Assembly (NCBI RefSeq): GCF_025370785.1
Contig: NZ_JAMXFA010000016.1
Span: 91,033-155,032, forward strand
Direction: 5' to 3'
Length of the DNA stretch: 64,000 nt
Source of the DNA: Laspinema olomoucense D3b
Lineage (GTDB): Bacteria; Cyanobacteriota; Cyanobacteriia; Cyanobacteriales; Laspinemataceae
In this document: in pieces, positions 1-8,746 of the stretch
How the letters are laid out: the number at the start of each line of letters is the position of its first letter
Numbering within the stretch: position 1 is the first letter of the stretch
The notes under the pieces: model-generated
Told to the model about the DNA's origin: nothing
The model's database searches: none
The model's input: the letters and a program-made list of their open reading frames with translations, nothing else
Program-made: the position numbers and the translations under genes

Positions 1-69
1 ATGGCGGGAATACAGCAATGGGTTCCGAAGCGGTCCCTAGGCAATGAGGAAGAATTTTAAGGCGCATAG

Positions 70-174
70 AGGAAATTACCTTACACTGCGATCGGGGTGA
101 TTCAATCGGCAGATGTAGCACTTTATCAGTCTCAGGCTGAGGAACGCGATCGCCTAACGATTGCGCTACTCTAA
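70..174 (+). pseudogene. Decayed C-terminal tail of a GGDEF protein
   Basis: Reading to the stop at 172-174 gives TAIGVIQSADVALYQSQAEE, which resembles the last helix region of GGDEF domains (usual pattern xADxALYxAKxxGRDRV; the same tail is seen at the end of the cyclase at 1284-2762). The same frame is closed by stops just upstream (58-60 and 67-69), while a neighbouring frame around 60-85 reads RRIEEITL, again GGDEF-like. A frameshift or truncation therefore separates the two parts. No conserved GGEEF motif is visible in the window. It may continue in degraded form beyond the left edge. Confidence 0.5.
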
Positions 175-298
175 TGGATGTGATGGATGCTCAAAGGAGG
201 AATCGTATCAACGCACCGATGTTTCGTACCTTGTATTCAAAAAGGACCTCAAAAAAGGATATAAATTTTGCCGTTACTCTGGTGTAAACAATAGAACG

Positions 299-676
299 AT
301 GTCGTTAATTTTGATTGTAGATGATGCACAATTTACCCGGCGGGTTATCTGTAAATCCTTACAGAAACAGGGATATATTACCCGAGAAGCCTCCAATGGG
401 CGGGAGGCGATCGGTCTGTTAGATGAAGAAGTGCCGGATTGTATTTTATTAGATTTATTGATGCCGGAATTTGATGGATGGGATGTTTTAACCTATTTAA
501 AGGATAACAACTACAAAATTCCCGTGATTGTCATTACAGCCGACATTCAAGAAACCTCCCGTCAACACTGTTTTGAATTGGGAGCAAAGGCAGTGATTAA
601 TAAGCCGCCGAAACCAGATGAATTGAATAATGCCCTGAAAAAAATATTGGGTTGTACAGAGGAGAATGCTCGATGA
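299..676 (+). CDS. Single-domain response regulator (CheY-like)
   Basis: A 125-residue stand-alone receiver domain. The acidic pair D8/D9, the phospho-acceptor D52 (LLDLLMPEFDG), the switch threonine T80 (VITAD) and K102 (INKPPKP) are all present, so it should be phosphorylated by a histidine kinase. I start at 299 because MSLILIVDDAQ is the canonical beginning; the open frame extends to 161 but that extension has no receiver homology. It has no output domain. The stop codon overlaps the start of the CheC gene (ATGA at 673-676), indicating translational coupling: the next gene probably encodes the phosphatase for this regulator. Confidence 0.9.
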   Translation: MSLILIVDDAQFTRRVICKSLQKQGYITREASNGREAIGLLDEEVPDCILLDLLMPEFDGWDVLTYLKDNNYKIPVIVITADIQETSRQHCFELGAKAVINKPPKPDELNNALKKILGCTEENAR

Positions 677-1287
677 ATTTAACCGTTGACCAACTGGATA
701 CTTTGCAGGAATTGGTCAACATTGGTGTTGGCCGAGCAGCAAGTGTCCTCAATGAAATGATTGAGTGCCACATCCGCTTGCAGGTTCCATTTATCCGCGT
801 GTTTTCCCCCGGACAAATGAAGCAGGAACTGGAAAATCGCCTGGGACTTTCTCTGGTTTCAGCGGTACGCCTTGGCTTTACAGGCTCATTCAGTGGTCTG
901 GCCCAGCTTGTTTTTCCCACAGATAGCGCTTCTAAATTAGTGGCTTTGTTGACCAATGAGGAAGTCGGAACCCCGGACTTGGATGCTGTCAAAATCGGAA
1001 CCCTGACGGAAATAGGCAATATTGTGATCAATGGGGTGATGGGCTCGATGAGCAATTTGCTCAGACAGCATCTTAATTATTCCCTGCCCATGTATTTAGA
1101 AGATACCGTGGAACACTTGTTGAGTTCTAAGCAATTAGAGCCTAACACCACGGTCTTATTAGCTCAGGCTCGGTTTACCATTGAACAGCTCCAAATTGCG
1201 GGAGATATTATCTTAATTTTTAAGCTCGGGTCCTTTGATGCCTTACTGACTGCCCTAGAGATGATAGAAGAGAGTGAGGAAGAATGA
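673..1287 (+). CDS. CheC-type phosphatase of CheY
   Basis: 204 residues with two CheC active-site signatures: E13 and N16 in LQELVNIGVG, and E113 and N116 in LTEIGNIVIN. Two centres fit CheC rather than CheX, which has one. The family dephosphorylates receiver domains and can also bind cognate effectors. The start at 673 overlaps the stop of the receiver gene, and the stop (1285-1287) overlaps the start of the diguanylate cyclase at 1284, so the three proteins are made together. I infer a local circuit in which CheC resets the upstream receiver, possibly controlling the cyclase, rather than flagellar chemotaxis; no other che genes are nearby. Confidence 0.85.
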   Translation: MNLTVDQLDTLQELVNIGVGRAASVLNEMIECHIRLQVPFIRVFSPGQMKQELENRLGLSLVSAVRLGFTGSFSGLAQLVFPTDSASKLVALLTNEEVGTPDLDAVKIGTLTEIGNIVINGVMGSMSNLLRQHLNYSLPMYLEDTVEHLLSSKQLEPNTTVLLAQARFTIEQLQIAGDIILIFKLGSFDALLTALEMIEESEEE

Positions 1288-2762
1288 ATGAGCTCCAACA
1301 GGTTGAGGAGAAATTTGGAATTCTCGACCGAGTTCCCGTGGGTGCTTGCGTGCTGCGGGAAGATTTTATTGTTCTGTTTTGGAATAGTTGCCTAGAGGAT
1401 TGGACAAAAATTCCGAAAAGCGAAATTGTAGGGAAGAATTTGGGCGATCGCTTTCCTCATTTAACTCAGCCGAAGTATCACCACCGTCTTCAACAAGTCT
1501 TTGAAGGCGGCCCTCCAACTATTTTTTCCTCCCAACTGCACAAACATCTGATTCCAGCCCCCCTTCCCGATGGGCAATTCCGGATCCAACATACCACAGT
1601 AACTGGGGTAAAATCTTTTGAGGGTGAGGGGTTTTACGCTCTTTTAGCCATCGAAGATGTCACGGATCTGACTCGCCGCCTTCAGGATTATCGGTCCATG
1701 CGCGATCGCGCCTTAGAAGAAATTGAGGAACGCAAGCAAGCTCAGGAAGCATTACACCAAAAAACCCTAGAACTGGAAGTGCGTCAGCGAGAATTAATCT
1801 TGCTCAGTGAAATGAGCGATTTACTCCAAGCTTGCCTGACTGTTAAAGAGGCATACAGTGCGATCGCCCAATGCTGTAAATTACTCTTTCCCCAAATTCC
1901 CGGTGCCGTTTTTATTATTAACTCCCTCAATAATTTGCTCGATGTCGTTGCCAGTTGGGGGATTACCTTTAGCAGTCAGAAAGTATTTGCTCCCAATGAA
2001 TGTTGGGCCTTGCGACGAGGACGGGTGCATTTTGTCGGGAATATGGAAAATGGATTAATTTGCCAACACCTCCATCAAAATCTCTTACCGGCGGAATATT
2101 GCTGCGTCCCGATGATGGCCCAGGGAAAAGCCCTAGGGGTGCTCTATTTATGCGCCCCAGATAAAGGACAATTATCGAATACAACCCAACTGTTAGCCAT
2201 GACAGTTGCCGAACATATTGCCCTAGCCTTAGCGAATTTAAAATTGCGAGAAACCCTGCATAACCAAAGCATCCGCGACCCGCTAACGGGTTTATACAAT
2301 CGCCGCTATTTAGAAGAAGCCTTGGAACGGGAAGTCTATCAAGCTGAACTGAAGGGATATCCCCTCTCCCTGATCATGATCGATGTTGATCACTTTAAAC
2401 AATTTAACGATACCTTCGGTCACGAAGCTGGAAATCAAGTCTTACGACAATTGGGAGAATTTTTTCAAAAAAATATTCGCCCTACAGATATCGCCTGTCG
2501 CTATGGAGGGGAAGAGTTTACCCTCATTTTACCCGAAGCGCCTTTAACAGTTACTCAAGAGCGCGCCCAACACTTGCGAAAAAAGATAAAATTATTAAAA
2601 GTTGAATATGCTGGCCAATCCCTCGGCTGCATCACCCTCTCTTTAGGTGTTGCCAGCTTTCCTGAACATGGTCAAACCGGACTCGCCGTCCTCCGTGCTG
2701 CCGATGTCGCCCTCTATCAAGCTAAAGCGGCTGGTCGCGATCGCGTCGTCACCGCCTCTTAA
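1284..2762 (+). CDS. PAS-GAF-GGDEF diguanylate cyclase
   Basis: 492 residues. An N-terminal PAS-like sensor (about 10-130, ending in IEDVTDLTRRL), a helical linker with heptad character (about 135-175), a GAF-like domain (about 175-325) and a C-terminal GGDEF domain (about 335-490). The catalytic motif is GGEEF (408-412), and an inhibitory RxxD site (RPTD) stands five residues before it, so it is predicted active and product-inhibited in making cyclic di-GMP. There are no transmembrane segments, hence a cytoplasmic sensor. Last gene of the overlapping three-gene operon with the receiver and CheC; the N terminus probably integrates a signal passed by those partners. Confidence 0.9.
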   Translation: MNELQQVEEKFGILDRVPVGACVLREDFIVLFWNSCLEDWTKIPKSEIVGKNLGDRFPHLTQPKYHHRLQQVFEGGPPTIFSSQLHKHLIPAPLPDGQFRIQHTTVTGVKSFEGEGFYALLAIEDVTDLTRRLQDYRSMRDRALEEIEERKQAQEALHQKTLELEVRQRELILLSEMSDLLQACLTVKEAYSAIAQCCKLLFPQIPGAVFIINSLNNLLDVVASWGITFSSQKVFAPNECWALRRGRVHFVGNMENGLICQHLHQNLLPAEYCCVPMMAQGKALGVLYLCAPDKGQLSNTTQLLAMTVAEHIALALANLKLRETLHNQSIRDPLTGLYNRRYLEEALEREVYQAELKGYPLSLIMIDVDHFKQFNDTFGHEAGNQVLRQLGEFFQKNIRPTDIACRYGGEEFTLILPEAPLTVTQERAQHLRKKIKLLKVEYAGQSLGCITLSLGVASFPEHGQTGLAVLRAADVALYQAKAAGRDRVVTAS

Positions 2763-2840
2763 TCAATAGGAACCCGTAAAGAGCAGCCAACCCGACGAAC
2801 TGCTAAAAACCTAATTTTCTCCCCGTATAACTTTTTGTAG

Positions 2841-2858
2841 TAACGACTGAAGTCGTTA
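2841..2858. repeat. Short palindromic repeat (TAACGACT-GA-AGTCGTTA)
   Basis: An 8-bp perfect inverted repeat with a 2-base centre, followed at about 2870-2886 by a second related AACTTCAGTCGC string. This sort of ACGACTTCAGTCGT element is a familiar dispersed intergenic repeat in filamentous cyanobacteria. It lies between the convergent cyclase and rsmG genes; no gene is seen in 2763-2995. Confidence 0.5.
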
Positions 2859-2995
2859 TCCGGCTGTGGGCGTAACAACTTCAGTCGCTTCTAAATCCTC
2901 ACCAACACCGGGCATATCCTGGATATGCCGGTCTGTCTGTGCAGCTAACTCTCACATTCCCCATCTCCTACAATCGCCGACGATCCGGCCCCCGA

Positions 2996-3778
2996 TTACA
3001 GTAGAGGATTTTGAGCCGGTATGCCCACCGCCCGGGGAAATTCAGCACGAGTCGGTGCAACCTTTCGCAAATAAACACAAGTGCGAACACTATCCGTTAG
3101 CGGGGTCGTAAATTTCTCCACAAAATCCACTATCCCGCCCAGTTGCTCAACCCCAGCGGAGACGACTTGCGCTTCTTCCTCAGTCCAATGACCGCGATAC
3201 AGAATCGCCAACCCGCCCACTTTCAGCAAGGGAAGGGCATATTCTGCACAAACCATCGTCGGCCCGATCGCCCGCGCAAAGGCGAAATCATACCGTTCCC
3301 GATGTTGAACCGAACGACCCATTTCTTCGACTCTGCCGACGATCGCCTGGGCATTTTCCATCCCCAACTGGTTAATCAAACTCTGAAGAAAGGTAATTTT
3401 TTTGCGAGTCGAGTCTATGAGAGTCACCTGCCACTCAGGACAAGCGATCGCCACCGGCAACCCTGGAAAACCCGCCCCAGTTCCAATATCGATCGCCCGA
3501 ACTGACCCATTCCCGCCTTCCAAAGGAACCGTCTTTGTGGTAGAACCCAAGGGTTGAGATAATAACGGCGTAATTCCCCGCAGAGAATCCCACAGATGCT
3601 TTTCCCAAAACTCATCCGGTGCAGTAATGCGAGTTAAATTTAGGGATTGATTCCCTTGGAGAATGCCTTCATAAAGGCTTTGAAATTCCAGCAGATGACC
3701 CGCATCGGGCTGCCAATTCATGGTTTTTTCCCATAATTTGATATTGGATGGCAGAACGGGTTTGTCAGGTTCACTCAT
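2996..3778 (-). CDS. rsmG: 16S rRNA (guanine527-N7)-methyltransferase RsmG
   Basis: 260 residues from the ATG at 3778 (an upstream GTG at 3802 is possible but less conserved-looking). It carries the SAM-binding motif DIGTGAGFPGLP and the following RsmG-type signature LIDSTRKKITFLQ. RsmG (GidB) methylates N7 of G527 in 16S rRNA on the 30S subunit. Single-copy housekeeping gene, convergent with the cyclase operon. Confidence 0.95.
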   Translation of the reverse strand: MSEPDKPVLPSNIKLWEKTMNWQPDAGHLLEFQSLYEGILQGNQSLNLTRITAPDEFWEKHLWDSLRGITPLLSQPLGSTTKTVPLEGGNGSVRAIDIGTGAGFPGLPVAIACPEWQVTLIDSTRKKITFLQSLINQLGMENAQAIVGRVEEMGRSVQHRERYDFAFARAIGPTMVCAEYALPLLKVGGLAILYRGHWTEEEAQVVSAGVEQLGGIVDFVEKFTTPLTDSVRTCVYLRKVAPTRAEFPRAVGIPAQNPLL

Positions 3779-3948
3779 GGTTAGTCGTTCAAATACAAGC
3801 ACTTTTGGGTCTTTCTAAGGGTTGGGTGGGGGGGAAAATCCAGATTTTTGGGATCCAACCCCTGCCCCAAAATCTGCGGTGGTCAGAAGTCGGGGGTCGG
3901 CAGTGGGATGGAGACGGTGGATAAAACCAGCCCGAATTGGGCGATCGC

Positions 3949-4623
3949 TCAAGAACTGACTACCGAGAGTTGAGTGCTGATGGCGAGTTTATTGGGTTCG
4001 ACACTTTGGAGTTCCCCGTGATTCAGGGTCCAACAGCAATCGGCGATCGCCAACAGGTCCCCCGCATCATGGGTTACCACCAACAAACTCCAGTGCTTCT
4101 TCAACTTCGCCAACAGCGTGACTAAATTGCGCCGCATCGACCAATCTAAACCCGCCGTCGGTTCATCCAGTAACAGCAAATGAGGCTGCCGAATTAATTG
4201 TACTGCCAATGCGAGTCGGCGCTGCTGTCCGCCACTGAGGGATTGGGGCGCTGTCTGCAACGATAACCCATCCAGACCCACTTCTTTGAGGGCCTCATGA
4301 ACCCGTTCGGACCCCAGTTCCGGATGCCCTAACCGTAACTCTTCCAACAGAGTCCCACAACAAAAATGCCGTTCTGGGAACTGAAACACCAGGCCCCCCA
4401 ATTGTTGTAAATGGGCTGGAGTCAACAGTTGATCCCGCCAAAAAATGTCACCTTGGGTTTTTTCCGCCAACCCTCCCAAAATTTCTAACAAGGTGGATTT
4501 ACCAGAACCGCTTGGTCCAATAATCAAGCCTAACTGTTGTGGGGCAAATTCTAGGTCAAGGGACTTGAGAATCGGCGTGGGAGTCGCGGTGGGATGGTAA
4601 GTTAGGTTTTTCAGATAAAGCAT
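3949..4623 (-). CDS. ABC transporter ATP-binding protein without adjacent permease
   Basis: 224 residues starting at MLYLKNLTYHP. Walker A GPSGSGKST, Q-loop FQFPERHF, signature LSGGQQRR, Walker B LLLLDEPTAGLD and the switch histidine (VVTHD) are all intact. The Q-loop wording and length resemble the EcfA/CbiO cation or vitamin importer branch. No permease or substrate-binding gene is adjacent, so partner subunits must be elsewhere; the substrate cannot be told from sequence. The longer open frame to 4665 adds a non-conserved leader. Confidence 0.85.
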   Translation of the reverse strand: MLYLKNLTYHPTATPTPILKSLDLEFAPQQLGLIIGPSGSGKSTLLEILGGLAEKTQGDIFWRDQLLTPAHLQQLGGLVFQFPERHFCCGTLLEELRLGHPELGSERVHEALKEVGLDGLSLQTAPQSLSGGQQRRLALAVQLIRQPHLLLLDEPTAGLDWSMRRNLVTLLAKLKKHWSLLVVTHDAGDLLAIADCCWTLNHGELQSVEPNKLAISTQLSVVSS

Positions 4624-4949
4624 TGAAACCCTTGTTAACAATAGGGGGATTAAACGAGATGGCACAGACTCAACAGCGTTCTAATGCTGAGTCTCTATTC
4701 TATTTTGACAAACTTAACCCGATTAAACTACTCCGGGATGGTTCGGAACTTGCCCCTAATCCCGGCGTCACTACCTGCGTACTACCTGCGTATTACCTGC
4801 CCAGTGTGGAACAGATTACTTTTTAGCCCGGACTTCTGCTGTAACGGGATTGGGATTCTAAAATGAAAATAACCGGCTTGAGGCGATCGCGACTCAATGG
4901 GGATTCAGAATTTTTTGGCATCATCAAGGCAAAACAGACGAGGTAGAGT

Positions 4950-5876
4950 ATGAACTATCGGTTTTCTATGGCGGGTCGGTTGCTTGCGGCGATCGCCGGG
5001 ACTGCGGCGATTGCCTTGACTTTCAGTATCAGTCCGACTCTGGCTTTAGACCCCTTCCGCACCGAAAATCGCCATGAAATCGGCGAGCACACTGAAGCCG
5101 CATTTAGAACCCTCTTTGAACAGGGAAATTATCAAGAAGCACTCAATAAACTCCAACAAGCTGAACAAAGCGAACCCAATGAACCTTTAGTCTATGCGAT
5201 GCAGGGGGCTTTGGCCTATTTAGATGAAGACTGGGATCGCTTAAATGATTATGCAACCCGCACTCGCACTACTGCGGAATCTTTGTTGACTGAGAATCCC
5301 TTACGCGGCAATCTTTATTTAGCCGTGGGTCATTTTTTAGAGGGCGCTTATATTCTGAGTACCGAAGGGACATTGCGCGGGGTTCCCCAAGCAATGGGTA
5401 AACTCAGAGAAGTGTTCAAGCATTTTGATGCGGCAGAAAAAATTGAAGCTAATGATCCGGAATTGAATCTGATTAAAGGATTCATGGATTTAATGTTAGC
5501 GGTGAATCTGCCTTTTGCTAATGCCGATGATGCGATCGCCCGCTTGGAAAATTATGCAGCTCCTTCTTATTTAGCCTATCGGGGAATCGCCCTGGGCTAT
5601 CGGGATATAGATAAGCTAGATCAAGCTTTATCAGCGGTGAATCGAGCTTTAGAGATTACCCCAAACAATCCAGAACTGTTTTATCTCAAAGGACAGATTC
5701 TGGTTAAAAAAGGCAACGATCAGAATAATATGGAATTGCTGCAACAAGCAGACTCTAATTTTCAAACAGCCCTCGCTCAAGCCAATGAGCAATTCCCCGA
5801 AGCCTTAAGACGACAACTGCAACGAGAACGCGATCGCAATGTTCGCAAAATGCAAGAGTTAGCCGCTGCCTCCTGA
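4950..5876 (+). CDS. Exported TPR protein of the Sll0314/Alr1548 type
   Basis: 308 residues. A signal peptide (MNYRFSMAGRLL, then a hydrophobic Ala/Ile-rich stretch, cleavage near residue 33) precedes helical TPR-like repeats: FRTLFEQGNYQEALNKL, then pairs around 200-250 containing AVNRALEITPNNPELFYLKG. The sequence fits the cyanobacterial Sll0314/Alr1548 TPR family. Likely a periplasmic or lumenal scaffold; its partner is unknown. It stands alone, with about 330 bp of upstream DNA containing a short direct repeat (CTACCTGCGTA-like, about 4773-4795). Confidence 0.8.
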   Translation: MNYRFSMAGRLLAAIAGTAAIALTFSISPTLALDPFRTENRHEIGEHTEAAFRTLFEQGNYQEALNKLQQAEQSEPNEPLVYAMQGALAYLDEDWDRLNDYATRTRTTAESLLTENPLRGNLYLAVGHFLEGAYILSTEGTLRGVPQAMGKLREVFKHFDAAEKIEANDPELNLIKGFMDLMLAVNLPFANADDAIARLENYAAPSYLAYRGIALGYRDIDKLDQALSAVNRALEITPNNPELFYLKGQILVKKGNDQNNMELLQQADSNFQTALAQANEQFPEALRRQLQRERDRNVRKMQELAAAS

Positions 5877-6115
5877 GCACCTCAAAAACCTCTTTCTGGA
5901 AACCGCTCTGTTCGCCGAAGCCTAGGGCGTCGGTATAGCAAAAGTTAGAAACCCAGTTTCTTGATAAAAACTCGGCGAATCCGTCCCCAATCTGGGTGAG
6001 GAAACGCGGTTTATTGTCCCACTGATTTAATCGTGAGCCGATGCCTGGATATGTTAATCTATAGGCGTCGGTTTTTTTGACCTTTAATCTCCCCTTGATG
6101 TAGAGACACAGAAAT

Positions 6116-6568
6116 ATGCAAGTAGAGTTTCGGGAGTTTAACCCCTTTGATGTCTGGATCTGGTTGGAGTTTAGCACCAGTCCAGGCAAGAGCGAAAAAC
6201 AGTACGTTGAGGAAGTCTTCGATTCTTGGTTTTTTCTCGGCAAACTGGGGGGATTTAATGCAGAAAATCTCCAAGTTCAGGACACCGGATTAGAGATTAG
6301 CTATATGCAGTATGATTCGGTGACTGCGGAAAAAAGTTTGATGGCGCTGATGCACAATATGGGAGACTTTGAATATAATGGAACCTGGGGACGCTGCTGG
6401 TTTGACCTCGGGACCAGTGATGCGATCGCCATTGATGTTCTGATTAATGCCCTCGATCGCCTCAGTCAAGAATTTGTAGTCATCGAACGCCTGATTCTCG
6501 GCGGAGAAAATGCCGATTGGCCCGTAGCGGATAGTGAAAGCCGTTCCCGATTTGCTGAGGATAATTAG
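6116..6568 (+). CDS. DUF3531 family protein
   Basis: 150 residues beginning MQVEFREFNPFDVWIW, a recognisable opening of the cyanobacterial and plant DUF3531 family. Acidic, no signal peptide or membrane segment. Function unknown. The gene ends just before a strong hairpin that separates it from the Nudix gene. Confidence 0.8.
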   Translation: MQVEFREFNPFDVWIWLEFSTSPGKSEKQYVEEVFDSWFFLGKLGGFNAENLQVQDTGLEISYMQYDSVTAEKSLMALMHNMGDFEYNGTWGRCWFDLGTSDAIAIDVLINALDRLSQEFVVIERLILGGENADWPVADSESRSRFAEDN

Positions 6569-6579
6569 TCTGGTTTTAA

Positions 6580-6610
6580 AATTTTCCCAGTTCGTTAAAC
6601 TGGGAAAATT
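6580..6610. terminator. 13-bp perfect hairpin, probable bidirectional terminator
   Basis: AATTTTCCCAGTT and AACTGGGAAAATT pair perfectly around a 5-base loop. A and T runs flank the stem on both sides, so it can end transcripts from either direction. It lies 12 bases after the DUF3531 stop. Confidence 0.75.
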
Positions 6611-6631
6611 CATTTGGTTTAATTAAAAAAA

Positions 6632-7072
6632 ATGAGTAAAAAAAATAAGATTCGCGTCATTACATTAGGACTCATAAAAGACAGAAATCGCCTCTTTGTG
6701 TCGGAAGGTTATGATTCGGTCAAACAGCAATCATTTTATCGGCCTTTAGGAGGCGGTATTGAGTTTGGCGAAACCAGTCTGGAGGCTTTAAAACGGGAAT
6801 TCCAAGAAGAAGTTAACGCAGACTTGGCCAATATTCACTACCTAGGTTGCGTAGAAAATATTTTTATTTATAACGGCAAACCGGGCCATGAAATCATTCA
6901 ACTCTATCGTTGTGATTTTAGCGATCGCAAATTTTATGAACTCGAATCTCTCTACTTTTTTGAAGGAAAACGGGAAGTGAAAGCCCTCTGGGTCGAAATA
7001 GACCAATTGATATCTGGTGAGTTAGTCCTGGTTCCTACAAAATTGTTAGATTTTATTGCAAAATTAGAGTGA
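6632..7072 (+). CDS. Nudix hydrolase
   Basis: 146 residues. The Nudix box spans residues near 45-67: GIEFGETSLEALKREFQEEV, with the REFQEE metal-binding core intact; the usual glycine after EE is changed (VNAD). Family members hydrolyse nucleoside diphosphates linked to another moiety; substrate not predictable here. Followed 46 bp later by a Uma2 gene. Confidence 0.85.
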   Translation: MSKKNKIRVITLGLIKDRNRLFVSEGYDSVKQQSFYRPLGGGIEFGETSLEALKREFQEEVNADLANIHYLGCVENIFIYNGKPGHEIIQLYRCDFSDRKFYELESLYFFEGKREVKALWVEIDQLISGELVLVPTKLLDFIAKLE

Positions 7073-7118
7073 ATAAAACGGCTTAATTCCCATAAAAAAT
7101 TATTGTAGGAGTTGAAAA

Positions 7119-7769
7119 ATGCTACTAGAAATCAATAAAATCAACCTTCCCCCGGGACAGCGAGTTCTACTCACCGATGTAAACTGGAAAGAATTTGAAG
7201 CCATTTTAGAAGACTTATGCGAACATCGAGGAGCGCGAATTGCTTACGACAACGGAACGTTAGAAATTAGGAAACCCCTAACCGAACAGGAAACAGGGAA
7301 AGTTTTAATTAGCAACTTCATAGAAATTCTCCTAGAAGAACTCGACCTAGAATTTTGTCCTCTGGGTTCGACTACATTTAAAAATCAAGTTATGGCACAA
7401 GGCATTGAACCAGATAATTGCTTTTATATCAAACATGAGGCAGCAGTGCGGGGTAAGGACCGATTAGATTTAACGGTAGATCCGCCTCCAGATTTAGCCT
7501 TAGAAATTGATGTCACCTCGTGCACTCATACGACAATTTATCAAGGGTTAGGCGTACCGGAATTATGGCAGTTTGATAAAGGAACCCTCAAAATTAGTCT
7601 ACTGCAAGAAGATGGCACTTATCAAGAAGGCGATCGCAGTCAAATTTTTCGCAATTTTCCCCTAACTGAGGTGATTCCCCAGTATTTAAACCAAGCAAAA
7701 ACCGAAGGCAGAAATAAAACAATGAAAGCATTTCGCGCCTGGGTTCGGGAATTTTTGAGAAAATTGTAG
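7119..7769 (+). CDS. Uma2-family PD-(D/E)XK nuclease-like protein
   Basis: 216 residues. The core of the Uma2 (DUF820) fold is visible: an N-terminal YDNGTLEIRKPLTEQE segment and the catalytic-type strand PPPDLALEIDVTS, in which D and E-x-D fit the PD-(D/E)XK site (the lysine position is occupied by another residue). Uma2 proteins are strongly expanded in filamentous cyanobacteria; their in vivo role is unresolved. A basic C-terminal tail (about 190-216) is present. RBS GTAGGAG lies before the ATG. Confidence 0.85.
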   Translation: MLLEINKINLPPGQRVLLTDVNWKEFEAILEDLCEHRGARIAYDNGTLEIRKPLTEQETGKVLISNFIEILLEELDLEFCPLGSTTFKNQVMAQGIEPDNCFYIKHEAAVRGKDRLDLTVDPPPDLALEIDVTSCTHTTIYQGLGVPELWQFDKGTLKISLLQEDGTYQEGDRSQIFRNFPLTEVIPQYLNQAKTEGRNKTMKAFRAWVREFLRKL

Positions 7770-7826
7770 AGTGTTTGCCTTAACCTTACCCTATCGTAAG
7801 CATTCAGTTCTGGCATGGTTTTAGGA

Positions 7827-8276
7827 TTACCCTTTCTGACGCGGGTCATCTTTGGGAGGATGATAGCCAAGTTTCGTCCAAAACCTCCGCGATTTTTGAA
7901 TAAAACGATTATGGTGAAATTGGTCGTTCCTATCCAGGCGATCGCAAGTTGCTCGACCTGTTGGAGTTGTGCCTATTATTTGGGTTGCGTCCGATGTCCA
8001 AATAAAATGTTCAGACCATTGCTGCTGACGTGGGTTAAACAGGCTCGTTTCCTCGTGAGTGTCAGGGTCTATTCCTGTGAGAAAATTATAGCGGCGCTCA
8101 TTACAGCGACGACAGGCTAAAGCCAAATTAGAGGGGTCTGATGACCCCCCGAGAGACTGGGGAATTAAATGTTCTATTGTGAAGCGATCGGCACTTATAA
8201 ATTCTGGGGAATGGCAGTATTCACATAGTTCTTTTGCTCGGGTTCGGACGAATTCTCTGAGGGAGTCTGAGACCAT
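7827..8276 (-). CDS. HNH endonuclease family protein
   Basis: 149 residues. CEYCHS and CRRCNERR form the zinc-binding pair of cysteines, and TIEHLIPQSLGG plus DPSNLALAC give the H-N-H active-site pattern. This is the common cyanobacterial HNH protein that follows a small partner gene. It starts 82 bp inside the end of that partner (8195-8515). The biological role of the family (phage or mobile-element related, or DNA repair) is unknown. Confidence 0.85.
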   Translation of the reverse strand: MVSDSLREFVRTRAKELCEYCHSPEFISADRFTIEHLIPQSLGGSSDPSNLALACRRCNERRYNFLTGIDPDTHEETSLFNPRQQQWSEHFIWTSDATQIIGTTPTGRATCDRLDRNDQFHHNRFIQKSRRFWTKLGYHPPKDDPRQKG

Positions 8277-8515
8277 TTTTGGCGATCGGCTAGAAGGGTA
8301 TTGGCATAAGTAAAGATTCTAGCTAAGTCGGATATACCCGCTAGTTCTGCTTCTTCCTCGGAAGTGAGTAATCCAGTCTTGAGTTTTTCTAGCAGTTCAT
8401 CAGAACGCGCTTGCAACTCATCGGTAAATTTAAACAGATGAAGGTCTTGGATGGTATTGAGTACGATTCCAGAATACATCAAGGATGAAGGTTCAACCAT
8501 TAATTGACTCGTCAT
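8195..8515 (-). CDS. Small conserved partner of the HNH endonuclease
   Basis: 106 residues from the ATG at 8515, which has a strong RBS (GGGGGAGGATAAA). It contains TGLLTSEEEAELAGISDLARIF, a stretch I recognise from small proteins encoded directly upstream of this HNH family in cyanobacteria. The final ~27 residues overlap the HNH start in another frame and look like a non-homologous extension past the usual end, so a lost stop codon or frameshift near the end is possible. Function unknown; an antitoxin-like or regulatory role is only a guess from the pairing. Confidence 0.7.
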   Translation of the reverse strand: MTSQLMVEPSSLMYSGIVLNTIQDLHLFKFTDELQARSDELLEKLKTGLLTSEEEAELAGISDLARIFTYANTLLADRQKWSQTPSENSSEPEQKNYVNTAIPQNL

Positions 8516-8746
8516 TTTATCCTCCCCCCTGGGTCTTGGTTGTACTTCTATGATAGCGATATCGACCCCAAGCATCAACCTGTGCCAATTTGATTGCTAT
8601 AGAAAACCGAAGGCGATCGCCTCTATGGTTTTCTGCTTACCCATGTCAAAAGCCGGTCAACACCCTGAGTTCACCGGCACTATTGCATTTGATTAGTCAG
8701 AGTTTAGACCTCTAAAATTTCAACTCTAAAATCTCTTATTGCTGAT

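Noticed and set aside
597..1055. Long minus-strand frame over the CheC gene
   Set aside because: Antisense to a well-supported gene, with composition typical of the opposite strand of coding DNA and no recognisable domain.
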